Position numbers and translations under genes: made by a program. A stretch of 64,000 nucleotides of DNA from Fictibacillus phosphorivorans (GTDB lineage: Bacteria; Bacillota; Bacilli; Bacillales; Fictibacillaceae): assembly GCF_023715845.1 (NCBI RefSeq), contig NZ_JAMBOR010000005.1, positions 62,001-126,000 of the forward strand, in the 5' to 3' direction. A model generated the notes under the pieces. The model was not told where the DNA came from. It searched no databases and worked only from the letters and a program-made list of their open reading frames with translations. Shown one piece after another: positions 24,782 through 32,710 of this stretch; the stretch's first letter is position 1, and each line of letters opens with the position of its first letter.

Positions 24782-26478
24782 AGAACCGGCTGCGTTCCTT
24801 TAATGGATTAACCGTCGTTAAGATTCTGATCTATGCTTTCTTCGGGATTTTCCTGCTGCTGCCTTTAGTTTCCGTATTTCTAGTAAGTTTTACAAGTCAG
24901 CCCATTAATCTACTAGGGTCGATCACAGATCCAGGAATCTTAAGTTCAACGATTGAAAAGTTCAAGGCTATATCCTTAGCTAACTACGAAAAGATTTTTA
25001 CGAATAAAACGTACTTTTCAGCGGTAACGAACAGTTTACAGTTGGCTGTTCTCGTCGCGCTGATCGTCATCGTCATGTGTATTCCAATCGCATATGGAAT
25101 TGCCCGTACTACCATGCCGTTTAAGAAAACAATTGCAGCATTATGTACGATCCCACTGATCGTTCCGACTTTCATTTCAGCCTATGCGATCATCATCATG
25201 TTCGGCCGTTCAGGATGGGTGACGTACATTTACAATGCATTGGGCGGGGAAGGGATGCTACTTGATCCGTACTCGATGGCTGGAATCATTCTTGTCCAGG
25301 TGTTCTTCTTTTTCCCATATGCCCTATGGCCGATGGTAGCGGCTTTCAAAGTGAGTGACATCTCTCTTGAAGAAGCTTCACTGAACCTCGGTGCGAGAAA
25401 CTGGTTCACGTTCATCTTTGTCACGTTTCCGCTCGCCATTCCAGGTGTGATCTCAAGTGCTCTCTTAATTTTTACCGTTTCGTTCTCAGACTTTGGTACA
25501 CCGATCATATTGGCACCAAAAGATCTGAACTTGCTCGTTGTTGAAGCATACCGCGAAATTGCAGGGTTCTTTAACTGGGGCGGAGCAGCGATCTTAACGG
25601 TCATCATGGTACTCGTAGCGGCGTTCTTCTTCTGGCTGCAGCACCTTTTTACAAAAGGGAAGAACTATGGCTCTGTTTCAGGAAAACCGAAGCAGCAGAA
25701 ACTCAATGATGCGAAAGGATTAACACGAACGCTTTCTGTGTACTCCCTTGTTATCGTGATCGTTCCATTACTCGCGATGTTATCGATCTTACTGCAATCG
25801 TTAGCGACGACATGGGGCAAGAATCCGCTTCCGAACGGTTATACGATGAAACACTATCAAACGATCTTTACCAGTTCGATCGGAAACATACAGAATAGTA
25901 TCGTGCTTGCGCTTGGAGCACTCATCCTTAGCGTAATCATCGCGACCTTTGTTTCTTATTTTGTAGTTAGACAGAACTCATCAAAGTTGGATTTCATGAC
26001 TTCGGTTCCGCTCGTTGTACCGGGTATTGCGTTTGGTATCGCACTGATTCAGACGTTTAACACGGCACCGCTTCACCTGACGGGAACAGCTCTGCTCTTA
26101 ATCCTTGCTTATACGATCCGACGCCTTCCATACATGGTTCGGTCAACGATGGGTACGATGCGCTCCATCAAACAAGATATTGAAGAAGCAGCGGTTAACT
26201 TAGGAGCAACACCATTAACAGCGGCAATTACGATTATCGGACCTTTGATGCTGCCGGGTATTGCAGCGGGATCCATCCTTGTATTTATCACTGTTATTAA
26301 AGAAACGAGTATATCTATATTGCTAGCCCCTGCAGAATGGGCACCGATGAGTTTGGCGATCTTCCAGAACATCTTACGTGGCGAGTATTATACAGCTGCT
26401 GCGATGTCTGTTGTTCTTGTCGTGATCGTGCTCATTTTACAAGCGATCGCAAACCGTATTTCAAAAAATCAACTATAA
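24778..26478 (+). CDS. Fused double-domain ABC transporter permease
   Basis: 566 residues with two complete BPD_transp_1 halves, each with an EAA loop (EEASLNLGARNWFTFIFVTF and EEAAVNLGATPLTAAITIIG), as in the FbpB/ThiP-like permeases. One polypeptide therefore supplies both membrane domains. Start overlaps the ATPase stop (ATGA). Together with the two genes before it this is a full importer. Confidence 0.9.
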   Translation: MKNRLRSFNGLTVVKILIYAFFGIFLLLPLVSVFLVSFTSQPINLLGSITDPGILSSTIEKFKAISLANYEKIFTNKTYFSAVTNSLQLAVLVALIVIVMCIPIAYGIARTTMPFKKTIAALCTIPLIVPTFISAYAIIIMFGRSGWVTYIYNALGGEGMLLDPYSMAGIILVQVFFFFPYALWPMVAAFKVSDISLEEASLNLGARNWFTFIFVTFPLAIPGVISSALLIFTVSFSDFGTPIILAPKDLNLLVVEAYREIAGFFNWGGAAILTVIMVLVAAFFFWLQHLFTKGKNYGSVSGKPKQQKLNDAKGLTRTLSVYSLVIVIVPLLAMLSILLQSLATTWGKNPLPNGYTMKHYQTIFTSSIGNIQNSIVLALGALILSVIIATFVSYFVVRQNSSKLDFMTSVPLVVPGIAFGIALIQTFNTAPLHLTGTALLLILAYTIRRLPYMVRSTMGTMRSIKQDIEEAAVNLGATPLTAAITIIGPLMLPGIAAGSILVFITVIKETSISILLAPAEWAPMSLAIFQNILRGEYYTAAAMSVVLVVIVLILQAIANRISKNQL

Positions 26479-26499
26479 GATGGATGGTGGAGAAGAGCA

Positions 26500-27276
26500 T
26501 TGACTAGAGGGTTTATTTTTGATTTAGATGGAACGGTTTATTTGGATGAAATGTTAATTGAGGGTGCGGCAGAAGCGATTGCCGCCCTCAAACAGCGGGG
26601 AGATAAGGTCGTTTTCTTAACGAATAAATCGATCTCGACCCGAATGGACTACGTGAAAAAGCTTCGTAAACTCGGTATCGATGTAAAGCTGGATGAAGTG
26701 ATCAACTCGAACTTCATCACTGCGAAGTTTTTAAAGGATGCTCTCGAAACAGGTGAAGCCGCTCTCGTGATCGGTGAACAGCCACTCATACAAGAGTTAG
26801 CCGATGAAGGGATTCCGATGACATATGATGCTAAACAAGCAAAGTTCGTTGTACTCGGATGGGATCGCCAGTTCAGCTATGAAAAAATCAATCTAGCTTT
26901 TCAAGCATGGTTAAATAAAGCCACGATCATTGCGACCAATCCTGACCGGACTTGTCCTGTATTGGGCGGTGAGATTCCGGATTGCGGCGCCATGATCGGT
27001 GCGTTGGAGGGTGTTACGGGTCAAAGGATTGAGTCTATTACAGGTAAACCTTCAAAATGGATGGCTGAGTATGTAGTGTCTCAAGTACTTCAATTGGACC
27101 CTTCTCAATGCTACATGGTTGGGGACCGGCTCGAAACGGATATCCGTATGGGAATTGAGAACGGTCTGCAATCTGTACTCGTGATGACAGGTGTAACGAA
27201 TCAAGACATGTTAAAGAAGTCTTTCTTTCAGCCTTCTTATGTCATTGACAGTATCAAAGAAGTCGTCAATCTATAG
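26500..27276 (+). CDS. HAD-superfamily phosphatase, NagD/PGP-like
   Basis: 258 residues, TTG start 22 bp after the permease. HAD motif I FDLDGTVYLDE, motif II VVFLTNKS, cap region with NPDRTCPVLGG and motif III/IV GKPSKW with MVGDRLETDIRMG are intact. NagD/AraL-type enzymes dephosphorylate sugar or glycerol phosphates in the cytoplasm. In an operon with the importer it would release phosphate from the imported organophosphate. It converges with glpP, and the two coding ends overlap by six bases. Confidence 0.88.
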   Translation: MTRGFIFDLDGTVYLDEMLIEGAAEAIAALKQRGDKVVFLTNKSISTRMDYVKKLRKLGIDVKLDEVINSNFITAKFLKDALETGEAALVIGEQPLIQELADEGIPMTYDAKQAKFVVLGWDRQFSYEKINLAFQAWLNKATIIATNPDRTCPVLGGEIPDCGAMIGALEGVTGQRIESITGKPSKWMAEYVVSQVLQLDPSQCYMVGDRLETDIRMGIENGLQSVLVMTGVTNQDMLKKSFFQPSYVIDSIKEVVNL

Positions 27277-27834
27277 ATCAAAGTCCCACATTGCGGGGTC
27301 TCCAGAAGAAACAGCTAATGCTCCAGCTTCAAGCGCTAACAAGATATCCTCTTTTTCTTGGATCAATCCTCCAACAATAAGAGGAAGCTTGAGCTGGTGT
27401 GAGAGCTTGTCGACCACTTTTGGCATCAACCCAGGCAATACTTCAACCGCATCGGGCTTACACGATTTGACCATTTCTATCCCTTTGTCAACAGCAGCAC
27501 GATCGATTAAGAAGATGCGCTGAATCGTGATGAGCCCTTCTTCTTTTGCATACCGGATCATGTTGATTTTTGTTGAGATAATACCAGTCGGTTTCCACAC
27601 ATCAGCTATATATTTAATGGCACTTTTCGTATTGGACAAGCCCTCAATAAAATCGAGATGAAGGAAAATAAACATACCCGCTTCACGGAGTTGTTTAATA
27701 TAGTCTTCAGCAGTCGAGATATCCCCCGTTAATAGAAAGGCAATATTTGCTGAACTTTTGATCGCCTTATCAAGATCTTTCTGGTTTTTAATAGAAGCAA
27801 TAAGCTGAGATTCTACCATATTTACTAGTTCCAT
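27271..27834 (-). CDS. glpP: Glycerol-3-phosphate-responsive antiterminator GlpP
   Basis: 187 residues from ATG 27834, which is better placed behind GAGGTGGG than the GTG at 27846. Family stretches are visible: FLLTGDISTAEDYIKQLREA, FLHLDFIEGLS, PTGIISTK, EVLPGLMPKVV and PLIVGGLIQEKEDI. GlpP is an RNA-binding TIM-barrel-like protein that, with glycerol-3-phosphate, prevents termination in glp leader RNAs. No glpF, glpK or glpD lies in the window; the nearest leader terminator is that of the ABC operon at 22478. Confidence 0.92.
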   Translation of the reverse strand: MELVNMVESQLIASIKNQKDLDKAIKSSANIAFLLTGDISTAEDYIKQLREAGMFIFLHLDFIEGLSNTKSAIKYIADVWKPTGIISTKINMIRYAKEEGLITIQRIFLIDRAAVDKGIEMVKSCKPDAVEVLPGLMPKVVDKLSHQLKLPLIVGGLIQEKEDILLALEAGALAVSSGDPAMWDFDL

Positions 27835-27964
27835 TCCTATGCCCACCTCGTATGTATTTCTAACATTCTTACAATTTCTTTATGAAGAGTTTATCACATG
27901 ACGTCTAAAATGCACGCGACGTATGACTTATTTAAAGTCTTTAAAGGAGGTGAACTAGGTCTTT

Positions 27965-28015
27965 ATGCTCAATGATTCACAAACATTTAATCATGGAGGT
28001 TGTTTTATAACGTGA
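27965..28015 (+). other. Possible 16-codon upstream ORF coupled to the GDPD gene
   Basis: ATG 27965 to TGA 28013-28015 encodes MLNDSQTFNHGGCFIT, and its stop overlaps the GTG start of the GDPD gene. An excellent AAAGGAGGTGA lies upstream at 27943, but 11-14 bases away, which is too far to be convincing. Confidence 0.25.
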
Positions 28016-30324
28016 ACATTCATTCTATTTGTAAGCTTATCGTCATGTCTGCCTTAGCTATAAGTCTTGCTGTTCCACAAGTATCAAGCCCGGTAAAAGC
28101 GAATGACACGGTCATCCTAAACGAATCTTTTGATAATGTTGATAACGGAGCATTGCCACAAGGGTGGAAAGTGGTTGAAGGACAAGGAAATGTACAAGAC
28201 GGAAAGCTGGTTCTAACTTCACCTGCAACGAATCAGCCTGCTAAAGTCGTTGTCCCTTTAGCGAATGATAATCAAGGAAACTATGTATTTGAAGCCGATA
28301 TGACCTTTGTTTCGGCGGTCGAGGATACACGCTGGGCATCGATCATGTACCGGGTTCAAAATGAAGATTATCCGTTTTATCAATTCGCCATCAGAAGGGG
28401 AACTTCTGCCCTGAATGGAATCGAGTTTGCGGAACGTACAGAAAAAAATGCATGGAACGTAACCGAAACGAACTTTTATAAAGAGAACTTCGAATTTAAC
28501 AAAAGCTATCATTTAAAAGTAATCGCAAAAAAAAATCGCGTTCAGCAATATGTGGATGGGGAGCTTGTAGTGGACACCGCAGGCGCATCGAAATGGCTAG
28601 GCGGTGATATCGGTTTTCAAGCGGCTGGATCCACGGTTCAATACGATAACGTAAAACTGTCTTCGTATAATGCTGATCTGCCTCCTGTTCCAAGTTCGGG
28701 TGCGTTACTACCAGATGAAGCACCTACCAATATCATCAATGCACCTACTTTAATAGAGGGAGCGGAAGTTCAAAATTACGATGATCAAACGGGATCCGCA
28801 CTCTTAAAAGTAGAAAACAGAGAAGGAACACTTTATGCGAACGGAAAACCGCTAAAAGACCAGTTAAGCGCGCTTAAGACAAAGAAAATTCCAGTACTAC
28901 ATATTGAGCAAGCTGGGATAGAAGAAGCGGTTGTTGCTGTTTTAAATGAAACATCCATAACAGATGTTCATGTGGTTTCAAGTAACACGGGAATTATTGA
29001 GTCGATCAAAGCGCTGAATCCTAAAATTCGCAGTGGTCTTGTTTATGAAAAAAACTCTCTGAATAAGCATGATCTTCAGCAAATCGTTGAAGATGTTCAC
29101 GCTAGTGAGAGTAAAATGGTCATGATTCCTTTTAAACTTCTAACACCAGATAAAATCTACTACTTGCATAATAGAATGGTTGCCGTTTGGGGAGTTGGCG
29201 GGGATACGATGGCCGATACCCATGCTCTTCTTCATTTAGGGGTAGATGGTATCGTGACCAATCAGCCAGCTCTTGCCGTTACAGCGTTCAGTCAGTATCC
29301 GGAAAGAACGATCATCCAGCGACCGATCGTGGCTGCCCACCGAGGTGTTCCTTCGCAAGCACCAGAGAACACAATGGTCGGCTATCGAATGGCGTATGAT
29401 TTAGGTGCTGATCAGATTGAGACAGATGTTCAACGCACAAAAGACGGACATCTTGTCATTATGCACGATGATACGGTAGACCGGACAACGAACGGAACAG
29501 GTGCTGTACATGAACTGACTTTAGAAGAAATTCGCGCATTGGATGCAGGAATGAAATATGATGAGAAATTTGCAGGAGAAAAAGTACCAACCTTTAAAGA
29601 ATTCTTGCAAGCATTTAAAGGAAAAGACATCGTTCTGCTTGTTGAAATAAAAGACCACGATATCGAGCAGCAGGTGATCGATGAGGTGAAAAGTGAAGGC
29701 ATGATGGATCAGGTTTCGATGCAAAGCTTTTATTTGGATAGCATGCAGGTGATGAACGACATCGCACCAGAACTGCCGATCGGTTATCTCTTTTCAGCAG
29801 CAGAACCAACCACCTATGATGAGAAGCTAAAGAACGCAAAGAAAATGGTCGATTATGGAACGATGAATGACGTTACCTTAAATGCGAGCTACAATACGGT
29901 TTATAGCGAGTTCATCACGTACATGCGTCAGCGCGGAATGCTGAGCATGCACTGGACATTCCGAGAAGAACCGCCATTTGTGGACAAACTAAAACAAGGC
30001 TTGATCGGACCGATCACCGATTACACACAATGGCTGACACATTCGCCAATCCAGCTGGAAACACCGATTAAAAAAGTGAATGTAAATGTGGGCAAATCAC
30101 ATACCATAAACGCAAAGGCGAAAGTCAGCTATCGCGTAGACAAGCGGGAAAACATTGAGACAGAGCTGTATGTTGCAGACCATAATGGTGTCGTGACCGT
30201 GAACGGAAACACGATTGAAGCAGTAGCTCCAGGAAAAGCCCAAGTCTTTGTTAAACATACGTTTAACATGTTAGGGGAAGAGTGGAACCTTGTGGCAGAA
30301 CCGATTGAAGTAACGGTTAAATAG
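28012..30324 (+). CDS. Secreted glycerophosphodiester phosphodiesterase with an extra degenerate barrel
   Basis: GTG 28012 is used, since the in-frame TTG at 28000 abuts the GGAGG. The 770-residue protein has a signal peptide (LIVMSALAISLAVPQVSS), a LamG-like beta domain (residues about 35-215), a barrel-like segment without catalytic histidines (about 240-430), the active GDPD domain (AAHRGVPSQAPENTMVGY, then ETDVQRTKDGHLVIMHDD and VEIKDHD) and a C-terminal Big-2-like domain. It hydrolyses deacylated phospholipid head groups to glycerol-3-phosphate outside the cell, feeding the importer and GlpP. Confidence 0.88.
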   Translation: MNIHSICKLIVMSALAISLAVPQVSSPVKANDTVILNESFDNVDNGALPQGWKVVEGQGNVQDGKLVLTSPATNQPAKVVVPLANDNQGNYVFEADMTFVSAVEDTRWASIMYRVQNEDYPFYQFAIRRGTSALNGIEFAERTEKNAWNVTETNFYKENFEFNKSYHLKVIAKKNRVQQYVDGELVVDTAGASKWLGGDIGFQAAGSTVQYDNVKLSSYNADLPPVPSSGALLPDEAPTNIINAPTLIEGAEVQNYDDQTGSALLKVENREGTLYANGKPLKDQLSALKTKKIPVLHIEQAGIEEAVVAVLNETSITDVHVVSSNTGIIESIKALNPKIRSGLVYEKNSLNKHDLQQIVEDVHASESKMVMIPFKLLTPDKIYYLHNRMVAVWGVGGDTMADTHALLHLGVDGIVTNQPALAVTAFSQYPERTIIQRPIVAAHRGVPSQAPENTMVGYRMAYDLGADQIETDVQRTKDGHLVIMHDDTVDRTTNGTGAVHELTLEEIRALDAGMKYDEKFAGEKVPTFKEFLQAFKGKDIVLLVEIKDHDIEQQVIDEVKSEGMMDQVSMQSFYLDSMQVMNDIAPELPIGYLFSAAEPTTYDEKLKNAKKMVDYGTMNDVTLNASYNTVYSEFITYMRQRGMLSMHWTFREEPPFVDKLKQGLIGPITDYTQWLTHSPIQLETPIKKVNVNVGKSHTINAKAKVSYRVDKRENIETELYVADHNGVVTVNGNTIEAVAPGKAQVFVKHTFNMLGEEWNLVAEPIEVTVK

Positions 30325-30348
30325 TATAATGAAGTTTTTTTTAAAACG

Positions 30349-30378
30349 GAGGGCTGACCAATGTCAGCCTTCTTTTTT
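30349..30378 (+). terminator. Terminator of the GDPD gene
   Basis: GGCTGAC (30352-30358) pairs with GTCAGCC (30363-30369), followed by TTCTTTTTT. Confidence 0.85.
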
Positions 30379-30402
30379 GAATGATGCGGTCTGAATGAGG
30401 TT

Positions 30403-30724
30403 TTCACGGTACGCGTTTTTTTATTCTGTTACACGTTCGCGCAAGATGACCCTCTCTTCGCTCAAAATCTTCGAGTACCGCTCAGAATCGCCGAGCTACG
30501 CTCAAAATTCCGGATCTTCGCTCAGAATGGGTGGTTTTCGCTCAAACTTGCTAAATCAAGTCTTTTTTAGTGCTAAAACAACTCGATTGGCAGCCTTCTT
30601 GCTTTGAATTCATACGGTATTAGTAACGAATCTGGTTTTGATTCATCAAAACATCCTTTTTCTCTTGTTTTACATAAAAAAAGGGCTGAACTCAGAAGTT
30701 TTTACACTTTTGAGTCGCCCCTTT
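30403..30724. repeat. Copy B of the duplicated ~320-bp intergenic element
   Basis: It matches 15840-16163 throughout. CGCTCA cores stand at 30459, 30479, 30499, 30519 and 30539 with an exact 20-nt period, preceded by CGCGCAAGATGACCCTC at 30438. GATTCATCAAAAC and a terminator stem close the element. As with copy A, the flanking genes converge on it. Confidence 0.85.
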
Positions 30725-30726
30725 TT
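30676..30726 (-). terminator. Terminator closing repeat copy B
   Basis: On the minus strand AAAAAGGGGCGACTCAAAAG pairs imperfectly with CTTCTGAGTTCAGCCCTTTTT. It touches the stop codon of the small gene at 30725. Confidence 0.75.
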
Positions 30727-30877
30727 AGCGGATCACATTCATTTGTATAAGTTGAATCTTCCGTTCGTGATAATCTATTTTCTCTAAAAATTGTTCTCGT
30801 AACTTCCTGTCTTTACAGCTGTGATAAAGGCTTAAAAAATACCTGAGCATCACACGGTGGTACTTTTGCTTAACCAT
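30725..30877 (-). CDS. Small basic protein, paralogue of the one at 11122
   Basis: ATG 30877 lies nine bases after AGGGGGG, and the frame ends at TAA 30727-30725: 50 residues, beginning MVKQKYHRVMLRYFLSLYH and continuing with SCKD, LREQ and KIDYHERK. An in-frame GTG at 30883 would align both paralogues from their first residue. The conserved YHR, ML.Y, LY.SC.D and KIDYHE positions are shared with the 11122 gene although the DNA differs. It is encoded next to a SinI-type gene on the same strand. Function unknown. Confidence 0.6.
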   Translation of the reverse strand: MVKQKYHRVMLRYFLSLYHSCKDRKLREQFLEKIDYHERKIQLIQMNVIR

Positions 30878-30986
30878 AGACACAGTCCCCCCTAAAGAAA
30901 ATAGATAATGGACTATACATTTCGTATAGAAGAGACCATATAGGTATAGGGAGTTTGTACGAAATCGGAACAGTGCTTATGAGCTA

Positions 30987-31018
30987 CAAAACCCAACCGG
31001 CAGTTACCAGTTGGGTAC
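30987..31018 (-). terminator. Terminator of the SinI-like gene
   Basis: On the minus strand ACCCAAC pairs with GTTGGGT, followed by TTTTG. Confidence 0.7.
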
Positions 31019-31059
31019 ATTGTAGGTCAGGCTTTAAAGGCTTAAGCAAAAACAGAGCC

Positions 31060-31179
31060 CTATTTAAAGCAAGTAGGATTCTTCAAGAAATCTCTTATCT
31101 CATCGCAGCTAAACCCTTGGCTCCTTGCTTCTAACATTAACTCGATCCACTCTTGATCCAAACATAAGGTATTCTCCAC
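31060..31179 (-). CDS. sinI: SinI-type anti-repressor
   Basis: GTG 31179, nine bases after GGGGGG, gives a 39-residue protein starting MENTLCLDQEWIELMLEA; longer in-frame starts (31221, 31242) lack ribosome sites. The core LDQEWIELMLEARSQG with DEIRDFL matches the SinI helix that pairs with SinR and matches the C-terminal domains of both SinR proteins here (LDPEWIEL and LDPEWVEL). Cys residues replace some usual positions. It is divergent from the exopolysaccharide operon. SinI disrupts SinR and turns matrix genes on; which SinR it binds is unknown. Confidence 0.85.
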   Translation of the reverse strand: MENTLCLDQEWIELMLEARSQGFSCDEIRDFLKNPTCFK

Positions 31180-31355
31180 TAGAAAAATCCCCCCATACGT
31201 TTTTATTTCTAACTTGTCCATGTTCGAAATGAGTGAAAACATCCAAACATATGTAACTTATTTTCTTGATTATAAAGAGGTTCTTATGAAAAATTTGTCA
31301 AAAATTACCCTTGTAATACAATTGTAATATTTTTCTAATTATTATCCTGAAAATA

Positions 31356-31450
31356 GTTCTTTGTTCTTAAAAATGAATAAAATGTTCTCTAAACTCTTGA
31401 ATTTCTATTTATTACTTACTATAATCATAAAAACGTTCTTATTAAAGAAC
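31356..31450 (+). promoter_or_regulatory. Promoter of the exopolysaccharide operon with four SinR-type sites
   Basis: TTGAAT (31397-31402), a 17-nt spacer and TATAAT (31420-31425) form the promoter. GTTCTTT and GTTCTTA stand in tandem at 31356 and 31363, GTTCTCT at 31384 (just before the -35), and a full dyad GTTCTTATTAAAGAAC at 31435-31450 (just after the start point). Confidence 0.8.
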
Positions 31451-31486
31451 ACTATTGTGTAATAAAAAAACGTGGTAGGTGATATC

Positions 31487-32707
31487 ATGAAGGTTTTATT
31501 TGCTTCACCTCGATTGCCCTATCCTCCAATTAAGGGTGATCAATTAAGAGCGTATAACCAATTAAAAGGGTTAAAGTCTTTGGGACATGAAGTTCATCTG
31601 ATTTCCTTTGGAACCGAAAACTCTATCCCTTATGAACTCCAGCAACTTTGTAAAGAGGTTACAGTCGTACCTTTTAAAAAAACAGAAGCAGTGAAAAATA
31701 TGTTTACGGGTTTATTTAAAGGTTGGCCGTTGCAAATGTCACTCTACCATTCCCATGAAATGCATCAAGCGTTAACAAAAGCGGCATCACAATACGAATT
31801 TGATATCGTCCACCATCAACTTGTTCGCTTATTTCCTTATCATTCTTCAATTCGTCATCTACCGAACGTAATAGATTTTGTCGATTCCATTTCCTTAAAC
31901 CTTAATCGAACGATACACATGAAAAAATCATTAGCCAACCCAATCCTCCGTTGGGAAGCAAGAAACGTACATAAAATGGAACAACTAGCGAGCTACCACT
32001 ATGATGCTGGAGTTTTTATTTCAGACGTAGATAAGAATAACGTTTCATTGAATCGCAACACCTTAACAAGCATTGCAAATGGCGTAGATCTTGATTATTT
32101 TTCTTATCAAAAACAACTCACTAATCATAACAACTTAATTTTTGTCGGGAACATGAGCTATGCCCCTAATCGGGAGGGCGTTAAATATTTTATACATAAC
32201 ATCTACCCGCTTATAAAAGAGAGAAGGAAAGACTTTACGTTCTATATAGTCGGTCGCAACCCAACAAAAGATCTTCTGCGTCTTTGTGAAAAGTATGAAA
32301 ATATTGTTGTCACCGGTGAGGTGGAGGATGTAAGGGAATATCTTTGGAAATCAAAGCTTTTTGTTTGTCCCCTTAAGATGGGTGCCGGGCTGCAGAACAA
32401 AGTATTAGAAGCGATGTCTTGCGGAACACCTGTCATCACGACGTCCATCGTCAACGATCCAATAGGGGGCAAACACGGAAAAAACATAGTGGTCTGTGAT
32501 CAAGATAAAGAATTTGCCGATGCCGTTGTCAGGCTTCTTGCCGATATGCCTCAATTAGAAGGGATGCGAAAAGAAGCGAGAAGTTTTGTGGAGAACAACT
32601 TTCAATGGAAGCATCTCAATGAGCAGTTAGTTGAGCTATATAGGAGAACGATTAACAATAAGAGGGAAAGCCAACATCTATCCAATACGAAAAAGAGGCT
32701 GGTGTGA
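31487..32707 (+). CDS. GT4-family glycosyltransferase, first exopolysaccharide gene
   Basis: ATG 31487, behind GTAGGTGAT, is preferred over GTG 31472. The 406-residue GT-B protein starts MKVLFASPRLPYPPIKGDQL, has FVGNMSYAPNREGVKYF at the domain junction and CPLKMGAGLQNKVLEAMSCG, the nucleotide-sugar binding region of family 4. It resembles the EpsH-like/PEP-CTERM-associated group of sugar transferases. It heads the operon directly after the SinR-controlled promoter. Acceptor and sugar cannot be read. Confidence 0.85.
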   Translation: MKVLFASPRLPYPPIKGDQLRAYNQLKGLKSLGHEVHLISFGTENSIPYELQQLCKEVTVVPFKKTEAVKNMFTGLFKGWPLQMSLYHSHEMHQALTKAASQYEFDIVHHQLVRLFPYHSSIRHLPNVIDFVDSISLNLNRTIHMKKSLANPILRWEARNVHKMEQLASYHYDAGVFISDVDKNNVSLNRNTLTSIANGVDLDYFSYQKQLTNHNNLIFVGNMSYAPNREGVKYFIHNIYPLIKERRKDFTFYIVGRNPTKDLLRLCEKYENIVVTGEVEDVREYLWKSKLFVCPLKMGAGLQNKVLEAMSCGTPVITTSIVNDPIGGKHGKNIVVCDQDKEFADAVVRLLADMPQLEGMRKEARSFVENNFQWKHLNEQLVELYRRTINNKRESQHLSNTKKRLV

Positions 32708-32710
32708 AGA

